In this document: positions 1 to 11,999 of the stretch, piece after piece
Layout: every line of letters begins with the position of its first letter
How positions within the stretch are numbered: position 1 is the first letter of the stretch
Origin: Hydra vulgaris
Taxonomy: Eukaryota > Cnidaria > Hydrozoa > Anthoathecata > Hydridae
Reading direction: 5' to 3'
Assembly: GCF_038396675.1 (NCBI RefSeq)
Contig: NC_088922.1
Coordinates: forward strand, 20,730,001-20,794,000
DNA length: 64,000 bases
Notes under the pieces: model-generated
Database searches by the model: none
What the model was told of the DNA's origin: nothing
The model's input: only the letters and a program-made list of their open reading frames with translations
Position numbers and translations under genes: made by a program

Positions 1-830
1 AAGTATTCAGATGACAAATTTCTCTAACAACTTTCTTTTCATTTACATTGTTCACATAGATTTACACCAAAGTTTTGCATTTCTTCTCCAGTCAATGTGA
101 TTCAAGTTCTTTACTCAACCCACTATCAGATGCTAAAACCCACTTAAATGAAAACCTGCTCGTCAACTTTTCTGCAACTTAAAACTTGTCTCTTTGTTGA
201 ATTAGAGTATTGAGAGCAGAATTAAATACGTTTACCTCAAACTGCTTTTTTTCATTTTTATAGAAATGAACTTTGTTTTTGGATTTTTTGTGAAAGTTTT
301 ATTTCTTTTTTGTTCTCTTTTGAACCAAGTCTGATTAGAAACCATAACTTGGTCGACAAAAGGCAATCAAATGTGCTTGAATAATGAATTAGGGCTTTGA
401 AGATCGAGATCCTTGATAAAAGTATTCATAAGCTTTATATCATCATCTTCATAAGCTTTATATCATCACTGTGTACACTCAATTGGGTTTGCGAGGGTTG
501 ATGAAGAGACATACCAGTTTTTTCAGACAAGACTTTTCATTGAATAGGGCTTTTACTAAAAAGATTGTAAACTAAATGAACCAAACAAAAATAGTTCTTC
601 ACTGCAATGAAAGATTCAACTGAATGAACTACTGCGAGATTAAGGTTGTAAGCGCTGCATGACATATAAAGAGCTTGAGAATTCTTCTGAAGTATAATCG
701 TTTCTACTCTTTCATACACATCAGACATGTTGGCTCTGTTATTGTACAGTTTACCTCCACAGTTTTTTAAATTGATGTCATTTTGATACAAGACATCCAC
801 TATTACCTTGAGATTTTTCACCCTAAGAAA
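1..830 (-). pseudogene. hAT transposase relic, ZMYM1/DUF4371-like
   Basis: The open stretch 537-821 (minus) reads like the DUF4371 part of ZMYM1-type hAT transposases: a G-G-K-x-Y-x-N-x-A-N-M-S-D block, then ALYMSCSAYNLNLAVV, then a V-x-x-L-Y-N-L-F-S-x-S motif that in the family precedes the catalytic TRW region. Further downstream on the minus strand (about 180-240) the words FxVNVFNSALNTLIQQRDK recall the family's late core segment, and near nt 30-60 an E-E-M-Q-N-F piece recurs. The frame is broken by stops and shifts between these blocks, so the copy is dead. The upstream (N-terminal) end is lost near 830 and the other end runs off the window. The hAT assignment is from motif memory. No terminal repeat or 8-bp duplication could be found. 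Confidence 0.65.
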
Positions 831-1414
831 ACTTTCTCTAACTACCTATCTTTTATCAATTATCTTCAAAGTGTAAATTAAAGCTTTTGTTGTTTTTTTC
901 TGCCTTTAGAGCTAGAATATATTTTTCTTGAAACTCAATAATTGTTGTTTTATACGTAGTCAAAAAACTGAAAAATCAATAATTTTTTTGATACTCTTTC
1001 ATTTTAAAAAGAAAGAGCTCAATATTGATACATAAGTTTATTTTATTGTATATTTTATACTATATAATAATTTTTACTTACTTTGCTTGGTTAATTCAAA
1101 GAAAAATTTAAGTATTGAACTTGAATGTAAGAAATTTATATAGCTAATATAATACTTGGAATTCCAAGTATAAAACTTTAGCCGTGTGTTTTAATGATGT
1201 ATTTTTGACATATGAACTATTGGTATCTAGGAAAAGTAGGCTTATTGGGGAACCAAAGTACTTTACTTTTGATATAAGATGCTTAAAGAACGAAATAATT
1301 AATGCCTTATCAATCTATTTTCATAAAGTTAAAATTTTTTTTTGCCTATTGTGCACCCCTTTTAATCTTGCGCCTGGGTAAAAAGTACCCAGTGACTTCC
1401 CATTGCAGCTGCTA

Positions 1415-1416
<2 letters not shown>
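831..1416. other. AT-rich stretch without recognisable gene
   Basis: No coding or element signature is convincing here. A small palindrome, CTGGGTA/TACCCAG, sits at 1374-1392 immediately before the (TA)n tract. Short open frames here are low-complexity or unsupported. Confidence 0.5.
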
Positions 1417-1417
<1 letters not shown>

Positions 1418-1485
<68 letters not shown>

Positions 1486-1568
1486 GTATATACTTATATA
1501 TGTATATGGATATACTTATATATATATATAGATATATATATCTATATATATATATGTATATGTATATA

Positions 1569-1613
<45 letters not shown>
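1418..1613. repeat. (TA)n microsatellite, interrupted
   Basis: About 196 bp of TA dinucleotides with TATG/TACT/GATA interruptions, forming a long self-complementary tract. Confidence 0.97.
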
Positions 1614-1616
<3 letters not shown>

Positions 1617-1705
1617 GGGTGTACCCTCATGGTCATCCGGTGGCACAGGATAACTCGTTTTCTCAAAGGGCAACTGAAATTAAAAAAAGCTTGTCAGTAG
1701 CCCGG

Positions 1706-1720
1706 CAGGCACGGTGATTC
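1706..1720 (+). repeat. Left terminal inverted repeat plus CAGG target duplication
   Basis: CAGG at 1706-1709 is followed by CACGGTGATTC. The first seven bases, CACGGTG, differ by one base from the recombination-signal heptamer CACAGTG. The same ten bases recur inverted at 7515-7524. Confidence 0.7.
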
Positions 1721-3889
1721 AATACTTATTAAAACTTGGGATTTTATTATGCGCCTGCACTAGCTGCAAATATATAAATATCATTAATTTGATTAAATGT
1801 GTTAAGCTTTCATTATACAGTGCTTACCAATTTGCCTGTTAGCTTTTGTTTTTTAGTTGTTGGTAAACTTGATCTTGTAACATAAAGCAAAACCGATCAC
1901 AAATAAACTTGATTGAGTATTGTAATTAGTAGAATTTGAAGTAGTAAAATTGCTTTACTGGGTTCAACAAAGCTTTGTTTTTAACGAAATTAACACATTT
2001 TATTCATTTATTTTAAAAATTTTAGAAGAACTAAAATTTTTGTAAGATTTTGGGTAAGTTGTTAACAATACTCCTTCTTTTTATCTTTTCAAAAAAAATA
2101 GTTCCTATTACCAGTCATTTTTTTATAAGAAAATATAATGTTTTTGAATAGGGTAGGTTTCACAAAAAAAACTCCGTAAAATATGGCGAGCAATCACCAA
2201 CAAAAACTATCCAGAGTATGTAGAATATGTGGAAACCTTTTAGGAAAAGATAATTTAAAAACTGACAGTAACATAAATCGAATTTATAAAGCTTTTAGAA
2301 TAAATGTATCAGAAGATTCTCAGTGTAGTCATCCTGAGAAAATGTGCATGAAGTGTTATACTTCTCTAAGAAACATCGAAAATAGAGGCAGTAAAGTTTT
2401 CAAAGCTTCAAAAATTTGGCTAAAATGTCCAACAGTCGAATACAAATGTGTTTTTGGTATTTCCAGGTCGAAAACCTCTATCTAATGTTGGGCGACCAGG
2501 AAAGGTTAAAAAATGGACAAAATTTCATATAAAATCATTTCTTGATTGACTGCCTATACAAGAAGATAGAGATATTTTAACAGAACTAAACTATGAACTA
2601 AATCCACATATAGTTTTATGCCTTTTTAAGATTTGTGGGGAAGTTATGAATCAGCCTGTCATGCTAAAGAACTGTCAACACTCATTCTGTAGCTTGTGCA
2701 TTTTATCAAATGTTAAAGATAAATTAGAAAATGATTCAAATTGTCCATTATGTAAAACTAACATCACAATTAACAGCCTATCATATTCTGTCCATATATC
2801 TGAAATTATAAAACATTTATCTATTATATGCAAGATTTGTGACAAAAAAGTATTTATAAAAGACAGAAATTTTGAAAATCACGACTGCAGAAAAATATCA
2901 AATAACACCATTACGACCAATTAGTTAGTATAAACAGATTTTACCAAATCACTGACACAAGTGAAATCCCACGAAAATTCAATGAAGCTGTTTTACATAT
3001 CATTGACAAAAAGTTGAATCAGTTCAAAACATCTACAATAGAATTTTCATTAGGTAGGCCTAGGGTAAGAAATATGCTTTAACTTTATAGCAAGTTAAAT
3101 AGTGTTTACTCTTCTATTACGCTAGATATAATTGTAATTATTAGAATTGTAGTAGTATTTAAACTTTATTATATCATTATAATGCAGTCTATATTTTAAA
3201 CAAGAGTAAATCAGTTTGATTTAGTTTTTTTAATATTAAATATAACTTATAAAAAAATATATAAAATATTATTTTATTTTCTATTTGAAGTAATGTTTTG
3301 TTTGATTTACAGTCACTTTGTTTTGTTTCTGCTCCCAAAGCTTATAAAGATAGCGCAAACTGTAGTAATAGCTCTCTAAGTAAAAGACAGAAATATTTCC
3401 TGAGAAATAGTTCTCAGGACTCTAGAATATGTCAAACAGCTGCAATGTTAAAGTCATATGTTAATGATGAAGCAAATACAATTTTAAATAAAGCCAATAT
3501 TGGAAGAATGGATTTAAATGCAGAAGAAATGGTTGCTTTAAAAGCTGATATGGGTATTCCTTGGAATAAATTGAAAACCATGGCTAGGTAAATATAAATA
3601 TGGAACTTAAAATACTTTTTGTAATTTCGTTTTTTAATTTGAGAACTTGTAGTTCATTTTTACAATTGTTTATAATTGCAAAATTTATTGCTTGTATATT
3701 AATATTGTAGGTGGTTAAATTCGAAAAATATTAAAACTGCTTCAAACAACAAACAAAGAGTTGTTGCAAAGGAATGGGCTGGAAATGATTTAGTTATTTT
3801 AGATGGACCATTTACATTTCAAAATGAAAATAATAATCTATTTTTGAAATTAAACTAGCTCCTTGGGCATATATCAATGACCTACCATA

Positions 3890-3945
3890 AAATATATATT
3901 TAAACAACTTTATAATGTATTCTACACAATAGAGTGCTCATATAT
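3890..3945 (+). repeat. Fragment of Penelope-like element terminus
   Basis: The segment starting TATTTAAACAACTTTA and ending TATTCTACACAATAGAGTGCTCA matches 16106-16150 almost exactly. There the same text borders a Penelope-like copy. Here it lies in the intron of the RAG1-N-like gene, next to (TA)n. Confidence 0.75.
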
Positions 3946-4011
3946 AGCACTATATATGTATTCTACATATATAGGGCTATATATATACCTCATTTTTCCT
4001 AATTCCGAGGG

Positions 4012-4012
<1 letters not shown>

Positions 4013-4068
<56 letters not shown>
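4013..4068. repeat. (TA)n microsatellite
   Basis: Pure TA repeat inside an intron of the RAG1-N-like gene. Confidence 0.97.
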
Positions 4069-4070
<2 letters not shown>

Positions 4071-5536
4071 AATTTAAATGTTAATAGAATATGTCAAACA
4101 GCTGTAATGTTAAAGTCATATGTTAATGATGAAGCAAATAAAAATTTAAATAAAGCCAATATTGGAAGAATGGATTTAAATTACTTAAACATGGTGGGAT
4201 TATAAAGGATGAAATACATATAAAAATTGGTGGTGATCATGGAGGTGGTTCTTTTAAAATGAGTTACCAACTCAAAATCAAATAGTTTTGTGTTTAGTAC
4301 TTTTGAAGCAAAAGACTATTGTGTCAACCTGAAAGTTGGACTGTCTCGATATACACAGCAAGTTGATGAGATGCAAAAAATGGTTTGGAAGTAAGTTAAT
4401 ATTTCACAGCAGTCACGGTTAATATTTGTTCTGAACAATAAAATATAATTTTTCAGAACAATTCAAATTACTTTTTTTTTCTTTAGTTTTCACACATGTT
4501 TGGGTGGGTACTTTGTAATTAGTTTTAGGATGTTATTAATGTATCAAAGCTGTAAAATATTTATTCTCCACAAAGTCTTGGATAAAAAATCTTTTTTGTT
4601 TAGAAATCACCATTGTCATATTTTTATGTTTGGAGATTACGATTTTCTGTGCAGTGTATATAGAATCACAGGAGCTAGTGGTAAGTTTTTTTTATACTAT
4701 GAAATAAATAAATAATTATCCTAACAAATCTATATCTGCAAGTGAATAATTATTTTTTTAATCAGTTGTACAACACATTATTTATTCCTTTTTTTCTTCA
4801 TTTCACAGGTCGGCACTGCTGCCTCTGATATAACAAAGGAAGAGATCAAAATAACTCTTGAAAATCGAAAACATAATGTTTCCCATAGTACACTTTATTC
4901 TTTAAGAGATAACTTTGAGTCTTTTCAGAGTTATGGAGGAGTTTTAAAGAATGCGAAGCTTTTCAACGATGTTATTGATCAATCTTTGTTTAATATTCCT
5001 CTGGATCAAGTAAATTAGTTCTTTTTATTTAAATAATGCTGTTATACTATAAAATTATTACAATTGTTTTTATTAACTTTAACAGGTTGCAGTGCCTGCA
5101 TTACATATATCTACTTGAAATTTTTTATTATGTTAGAAGACAAGTGTCATTTAATTGATATAAAACTTGCTGGAGAACTTGCATTAAGTAATAAAACTAT
5201 TAATAAATCAGAATTTGACAAGTTTATTTCCATGCATGTCCAATCAAGTCTTTTGAATAGCGTTATTACAGATTGTCTTGAAGAAATTGCTCTTTTGCAA
5301 GACACAGTTGGAATACAAGTTTTGCGTGATCCAGAAAGAGCAGAAGATATTTTGAAAACATGTAAACCAAGAGTTCTTTATTATGAATTGAGAAAAAACG
5401 AAAAGGTATTGTTTTTCAGTAAAAAATATTAATCATTAAATTTACTATTAATCAAAATTTATAGATAAAACTTGCTTTAAAACTATAATAAAATTAAAAG
5501 ATTAAATATCTGTAAATTTTGTGTACCTAAATTAAT

Positions 5537-5630
5537 TATTATTAGTCAATAGAACTACAAAGATATTATTAGTCAATAGAACTACAAATACATTATTTAT
5601 ACATATTATTAGTCAATAGAACTACAAAGT
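5537..5630 (+). repeat. Tandem triplication covering a 3' splice site
   Basis: The phrase TATTAGTCAATAGAACTACAAA occurs three times. Each copy carries its own TTATTAG acceptor followed by the same exon start (S-I-E-L-Q). Only the last copy leads into the coding exon at 5613-5772. Confidence 0.8.
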
Positions 5631-5785
5631 TTACACAAATGTAACGAACTAGATAAAGTGTCAGGACCATGCATTCAAAAACTAGATGAAATATTGAAAG
5701 AAAATAAAGTTTAAAGGCAAGCCTTATCATAGGAAATGTTTTGTAGGAAACCATGTTCACAAAATTCTAAAGGTAGTTGTTTTAA

Positions 5786-6111
<326 letters not shown>

Positions 6112-6900
6112 AATTTTATTATATATATTCAAAAAATGTATTGCATAAAATATTATATTTAAAGCTCAATGTTTATAATGCCTTGATTTATGAATTAATT
6201 AATTTATTTGACTTTTTTTGATATTTTTTTATTTATAGTATCAACCATTGCTTGACTTAAAATGCAATTCGATTCCACAGCTAGTTGTAGAACTTGGATT
6301 TATAGATTACCGGTGTTCACTTACTATCTATCGATGTGAGCCAGAAATTTAAAAAGTTATTTTCATATTATTCTAGGTGTCATAATATTATGAATAGTTC
6401 ACACTATTTCAAAGATAATGATATTCAGGAGCTTGGTAAATATTTAACTAACTTTTTCGATTTTACTCTTGTAAATTTTTCTCTTGATTGTAAATTATAA
6501 TACCTAAACTACCCCTTGTTATTTTTACAGTATGATATTATTGAGTATTATTTTTCTTTCTGTATTGTATAATGGAAAATCTCGTCAATTTTTAGATTTA
6601 GCAATCAAAAAACTCATGGAATTTTATAGATTTACATGGCCAGATGCTTCTGTGACACCTAAAATGCATTTGCTTGAAAACCATGTATATCAGTTTATTG
6701 AAAAATGGAGATTAGGAATCGGTGTGTTTTGTGAACATGGTGGTGAAAGTTTATACGCCAAATTCAACAGTCTTAATAGATTATTCTGGCATATGAAGGG
6801 TTGTAGTCGGCTAGAAAGCACTGTTAAAGAACATTTTTTAAGAAATCACTCTAAAGCAAAAGATATAAAGCCAATTGTAAAAAAAAGAAAAATGAGTTAA

Positions 6901-7514
6901 CAAAATTTTACAAATATTTTTGTAAAAGAATTTTAAAATTAGTTGAAAATTTATTATAAATTTTAAAAGTTTAAAAGAAAAAGAAAATCCTAATTTAAGT
7001 TTCATTTTCAAATTGACCTTATTGATTTTAACCCTTGAGCATAAATAAGCTAACCTTACGTTTTTTTCAGTCAAAAAAATAAAATAATTTTTGCCTAACG
7101 TTATATAAATTATCTTGAATTAAAAAAATGACTGGTGAAAATGATTAACATAAAATTTTTCCTTACAGTATCGAGAATAAGAATATGTTTTAATTTTTAT
7201 CCAAAAAATTTTCAGTCTTTAAATAATTGAGGGGATGCTGTTTTTTTTTCACGTAAAAACTTAATTATTTTAAGCAAAAAAATGTCTCACTTTACGACTT
7301 ATTATTATTATTCTTTTTAATTTAATAAAGCTTATCAATTATATAATTTAAAAACTTTTTTCATTTTTTTGATTGCGAAGACTAAATAGACATTTAGAAA
7401 GGAAATCAATCACTAAAGTTTTTAGTTTTTACGGAAAAACTGCTCCGCCATTTTTTATATAGTGTAACTTAGTGAAAATAGTGAGCGCATGCTCACAATA
7501 ACATCCTATGCTTA
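6901..7514 (+). other. 3' untranslated part of the RAG1-N-like element
   Basis: This AT-rich stretch lies between the stop codon (6898-6900) and the right terminal repeat. No second gene was seen. In particular, no RAG2-like kelch or PHD coding is readable on either strand. Confidence 0.5.
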
Positions 7515-7792
7515 AATCACCGTGCAGGATGACCAGACAGTTTGTTACTTATAAAAGTGTGTTTATTAATAAAACTATATCTTGATCTATAAAAATTTTA
7601 TTCCTTGCAATTATTTAAAAGAAAACTTTAAAAAGTATTTAAAGTAGTTCAAGGGTTAAATTAAGCAATCGCGAGATGAAAAATCTGGAAAAATATCTGG
7701 TCTTCAAAATTTCAGTTTATGCAAAACCATGTAATTTGCTTTTTAAGGGTCGAATCAACTTAAATTTGTTAGCAAAAAAGTTATAAAAAGTA

Positions 7793-8468
7793 AAACAATA
7801 AACTTATGACTACAAAAGTAATAACACTCTAGTAACTAACTGTATTATAAAAGTAATAACACTAAAATAGTGTGATTACTTTTAAAACGCACTTATAACT
7901 TTTTTTTGTTCAATCAACATAAGTAATCCCAAATTTTAATTGATGTAGGAAAGCATCTAGAAAAATAGAGTGGATATTCAAATAACATTTAAAACTTATT
8001 AAAGAACTTAAACAATTTTATAAAATTTTAGTAAAAAGTAAAAAGTAAAAATTGTAAAAAGTTTAGCATTATGAAAAACGTTACTAATAGTCCGCAAAAA
8101 CGCGCGTTAACTTTAAAATCAACTAATAAAAACTTTTTATTGGTAAATTTTAAAAATAATGTGCTTTTTTTTGGAATGTTTTTCATAATGCTAAACTTTT
8201 TATAAAGTATATTTTTATAAAGTTGTTTAAGTGTATTTGTAAAAGTTCCTGAATCTTTTAATAATATTTAAATATTCATTTTATTTTTTCTAGATGCTTA
8301 TCTACTTTGATTAAAGTTTGGAGTTACTAATGTTGTTTGAACCAAGAATGAACTTAAAAAGTTATAAGTGCCTTATAAAAGTAATAACACTATTATAGTT
8401 TTATTACTTTTATAATGCAGTTAGTGACTAGACTGTTATTACTTTTGTAGTCGTAAGTTTGTTGTTTT
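7793..8468. mobile_element. Foldback element with about 300-bp inverted arms
   Basis: The left arm starts AAACAATAAACTTATGACTACAAAAG. The right arm ends with its inverse, CTTTTGTAGTCGTAAGTTTGTTGTTTT. The arms (about 7793-8085 and 8165-8468) stay alignable throughout, including TTTAGCATTATGAAAAAC near the centre. The interior is only about 80 bp and non-coding. This is the structure of a non-autonomous foldback/MITE. I could not fix a target duplication. Confidence 0.8.
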
Positions 8469-8690
8469 GTTTTGTTTTTTGAAGCTTTTTCGAGAGCACA
8501 CTTTTAATAATTTGTTATAATTCCTAAATAAAAATTTCAAAAAACTTTCAAAAATAGTTTTACCCGAAACAAAAAAAAACAAAAACTTTTACATCGGATT
8601 ACTGATTACCATAGTAGACAACTTAAACAAGAAATAAAAGCTCTTTCAGTTGCCTGCAGTGCGCCTGGGAAAAAATCAGAGGCTACACCG

Positions 8691-8744
<54 letters not shown>
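8691..8744. repeat. (TA)n microsatellite
   Basis: TA tract directly left of the 42-bp-unit repeat element. Confidence 0.97.
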
Positions 8745-8746
<2 letters not shown>

Positions 8747-8748
<2 letters not shown>

Positions 8749-9243
8749 TCGGACGTTGTCCGAAAGTTTTTTCCATATTTTGTTGACAAAAAGTAAAAAT
8801 TAAAATGCAAAACCGGAATTTTTTTTTTTAATAATGATAGACTGCCTGCCCCAACCAAACCCTCAGTCGATGTAGCAGCACTCCCTTGCGGGTCAGGCTA
8901 TTTGTCAGTCGATGTAGCAGCACTTCCTTGCGAGTCAGGCTAATTGTCAGTCGATGTAGCAGCACAAAATAAAAATAAAAACATTGTTTATATTGTTAAA
9001 AACATTCAGAATGTTTTAAAAACATTCAGAATGCTTTTAAAAACATTCTGGTCAATTAAAGTTGCGTTTTTGTGGTTTTTTTATATAACAATTAATTTGT
9101 AATTAAATTAATGGTTTTGACTTTCGTCCAACACGAAAATGTTGAACGAAAGTCAAAAGTAATTAAAAGTGACGTATGTGTTGGCGTAAGAATCACTTTT
9201 TTCCTTCCGCTCTTCCCAAAGCCAACAAACTATAGATCCATAG

Positions 9244-9245
<2 letters not shown>
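8747..9245 (+). repeat. Dispersed repeat with 42-bp tandem units, copy 1
   Basis: Begins with the small palindrome TTCGGACGTTGTCCGAA. It contains two full 42-bp units (8865-8906, 8907-8948) plus a partial third, each starting AGTCGATGTAGCAGCAC, then AAAACATTCAGAATG repeats and a hairpin (9119-9154). It is bounded on both sides by (TA)n. Copy 2 (42437-43093) is almost identical outside the unit array. No protein coding is apparent. The element type is unknown; a non-autonomous transposon is the simplest reading. Confidence 0.85.
9119..9154. repeat. Stem-loop in dispersed repeat
   Basis: GACTTTCGTCCAAC pairs with GTTGAACGAAAGTC (one mismatch) around an 8-nt loop. In copy 2 (42972-43007) the right arm is GTTGGACGAAAGTC, which makes the 14-bp stem perfect. 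Confidence 0.85.

Positions 9246-9330
<85 letters not shown>
9246..9330. repeat. (TA)n microsatellite
   Basis: TA tract between the dispersed repeat and the mariner element. Confidence 0.97.
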
Positions 9331-9332
<2 letters not shown>

Positions 9333-10555
9333 AGGTCTAGAAGTATGAAATGAGCGGTTTTTTTTCACAATAAACACTATTTTCTAACAGAAAAGTAAAA
9401 AGTATTTTATTCAAAGTATTTGCCATTGCTTTCTACACATTTTGACCACCTTTCTGGCAATTTGTGGATACCACGCCAATATAACTGATCGTTTTTTGAG
9501 GCAAACCATTCAGAGATTCAATTTTTCGACTTCTGAACGCTACCGACAACAAATGGTAGTCGGAAGGAGCCAAGTCTGGTGAATATGGCAGGTGAGGTAA
9601 CTCTTCCCAGCCAACTGATGTTATCGTTTCCTTGACCACTTTTTCTGTATGGCTTAGAGCATTATCATGCAACAAAATTGCCTTTCCGTGTCTTCTGTCC
9701 CATTCTGGTCATTTTTTGATCAATGCATGGTTCAAATTGATCATTTGTTGTTGGTAGCGTTGCGTATGAACAGTTTCGCCAGGTTTTAGAAGTTCATGAT
9801 ACACCACTCCCTTCTGGTCCCACCAAACACAGAGCATTGTCTTTTTTCCAAACTAATCAGGCTTTGCAGTCGATGTTGATGCTTCTCCTGGATTTACCCA
9901 TGATACCTTTTGGGATTCTTAAAATAAATCCATTTTCCATCACCAGTCACAATTCGATGCAATACTGACTTCCTTTTGTGTTGTAACAGCAATATTTCAC
10001 ATGTGGTTTTTTGCTCTTCCATCTGCCTGTCAATTAATTCATGTGGCACCCGTTTCCCGCACTTTTGAATCTTTCCCATAGCTTTTAAATGGTCAGAAAT
10101 TGCTGGTTGTGAAACATTTAACATTTCTGCCATTAGTATTTGACTTAAAGTGTCATCTTCATCCAGTATTGCTAGCAATTTTCTTCAAACTTTTTTGGTG
10201 GTCTTCCACATTCTTCATTTCGCACATCAAAATCATTATCTCTGAGCTGTTAAAACCACATTTTGCATGTTGCTTCCAATAGAGCATGATCACCATAAGC
10301 TTTGACAAGAATTCAATAAGATTTTGCAGCACTTTTCTTCAAATGAAAACAAAAAATTAGTGCTTTCCGCAAATCATCATTCTGGTACAAAATTTGACAT
10401 TTTTACACGATTAAAAAAGATGATGTTGTTTATATAATGTCTTGATGTTTACTGAATATGTTTGACAGATGTCATAGCAACAAAATTAAAAAACAAATGT
10501 TCTCTATCGATACATTTGTAACTCGACACTCACTTCATGTTTATAGAACCTTATG
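9331..10555 (-). mobile_element. mariner (Tc1/mariner, D,D34D) element, near full length
   Basis: The terminal inverted repeats are readable. The left starts AGGTCTAGAAGTATGAAATGAG (9333 on). The right, read inverted, starts AGGTTCTATAAACATGAAGTGAG. Both sit in TA sequence, as expected for TA target choice. The total of about 1.22 kb is the normal length for mariner. The transposase lies on the minus strand between them. Confidence 0.88.
9433..10405 (-). pseudogene. mariner transposase, inactivated
   Basis: Read from 10405 downward. The N-terminal HTH region has frame breaks (YGDHALLEATC). Then 10178-9894 carries VSQPAISDHLKAMGKIQK and the first catalytic aspartate in VTGDGKWIYFKNPKR. The middle part has a TAG near 9857 and a TGA near 9716. 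The C-terminal part 9675-9433 has LHDNALSH...PYSPDLAPSDYHL, where the second and third aspartates are separated by exactly 34 residues. The enzyme would cut and rejoin DNA at TA sites, but at least two stop codons and frameshifts disable this copy. The family call is firm. Confidence 0.9.
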
Positions 10556-10653
<98 letters not shown>

Positions 10654-10670
10654 TACATATATATATAACT

Positions 10671-10759
<89 letters not shown>

Positions 10760-10762
10760 ACT
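10554..10762. repeat. (TA)n microsatellite, two blocks
   Basis: Two TA blocks (about 10554-10664 and 10674-10762) separated by ACTTAAA. The word ACTTAAAC recurs at about 10760, 10788 and 10816 between shorter TA runs. Confidence 0.95.
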
Positions 10763-10849
10763 TAAACGTATATATATATATATATTAAACTTAAACGTAG
10801 ATATATATATATATAACTTAAACATAATGATTAATTTAAACATAATGAG

Positions 10850-11430
10850 TATAAGAGTGAAAATCTAAATGTTCTTAAAAACTGGAAAAAAAATCAGCTT
10901 TTTTATTTTTATAGTTTAAAGTTATTATTTTTTAAAATTTTCCCTATTTTTATTAAATGAAATTTTTCAGTAAAAGTCATATGAAAATCATAAATAAAGG
11001 TTTTTACCATGCTCTTTGGTATTTTTTTTCATAATATAAAAAACTTAAAATTGTTAAATAATGTTATTTTTGTTAATATAGAGCAAAGTTTAACTCCTTG
11101 TCTTTTGTACATTTTTAATATAAGCTTAAAAGGCAAATATTAAAACTGGAATGTTTACAGAAATATAAAGTTCTACCCAAACATTTAAAAGGAATATCTT
11201 ATAGTTACATAACAACATAGTTACATAGCAACATATACCAAATTTAGATTATATAAAATATATTAAAAATTTATTTTTATTATGATTTATTTTTAAAAAA
11301 GGTCAACCACATCACAAAATTTTGAAAATGGTATATAAGTAGTATTTGCAGGCAGTAATGACTTTCTGAAGCCTAGAGTTTTCTTAAATAGTTTATAAAA
11401 TGTATTCAGTTTTTAAACTATATATATATA
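10850..11430. other. AT-rich stretch without recognisable gene
   Basis: Nothing convincing on either strand. No long frame or element end was seen. Confidence 0.5.
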
Positions 11431-11435
11431 TTCTT

Positions 11436-11449
11436 TTGAAAATATATAT

Positions 11450-11541
<92 letters not shown>
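11436..11541. repeat. (TA)n microsatellite
   Basis: TA tract. The flanking words are related in inverted order (TATATATTCTTTTGAAAATATATA on one side, ATATTCTTAAATG on the other) but not enough to call a repeat. Confidence 0.95.
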
Positions 11542-11544
<3 letters not shown>

Positions 11545-11999
11545 TCTTAAATGTTTTTAAAAGCATTTTTAATATATTTAAAAACATTCAAATAAAAAAT
11601 TTATATATTTGGTTATGACATTTTTGAGACCCCGTGTTCCATAAATCGATAAATATTTATACAAAAGTAATTAAAAAAACATTAATTTGATTTTCTTGTT
11701 GAAAAAGGTCACCCACAAACCAAAAACTTAAGTTTACTATATATGTATTAAAAAATTTCAAACAATTTTATGAGCCTTAGTTTTTAATTCTAAAAATTTT
11801 TTATTGGAAATTTAATATGTAGTTTTTAAGCATTAAACATTTTATTGTTACATTATAACACCCTAAATTACAAATGAAAATAAAATTACAAATTGAAATA
11901 ACAATTCTGAAAGTATGAAAAGCTACTAAATATAAAAAAAAAATGTTGTGTACTATTCAGCCTCATTAAAGTGTGAAAAACAATTCTTACACTTTTTTA

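Larger units (their letters stand above)
3423..4190 (+). repeat. Internal direct duplication of a transposase exon piece (copies 3423-3529 and 4084-4190)
   Basis: About 105 bp beginning AGAATATGTCAAACAGCTG recurs with only a few changes, encoding the same QTAAMLKSYVNDEAN...NIGRMDLN stretch. The second copy runs straight into the GGDHGGG exon, so the two copies bracket the APWAY exon, a Penelope-end fragment and a (TA)n tract. Confidence 0.85.

Noticed and set aside
1184..1381. 65-codon frame MCFNDVF...
   Set aside because: No motif, no splice context and AT-biased composition; length is within chance.
1302..1700. Open frames rich in alternating Ile/Tyr across TA tracts (also at 5736-6132, 9111-9377, 10458-10765, 14972-15273, 37457-37690, 42081-42415, 52003-52254, 54827-55195, 58060-58272)
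   Set aside because: They are translations of (TA)n and have no coding evidence.
8865..8970. Possible CRISPR-like array in the 42-bp units (also 42556-42722)
   Set aside because: Units are contiguous without unique spacers, and the context is a eukaryotic dispersed repeat.
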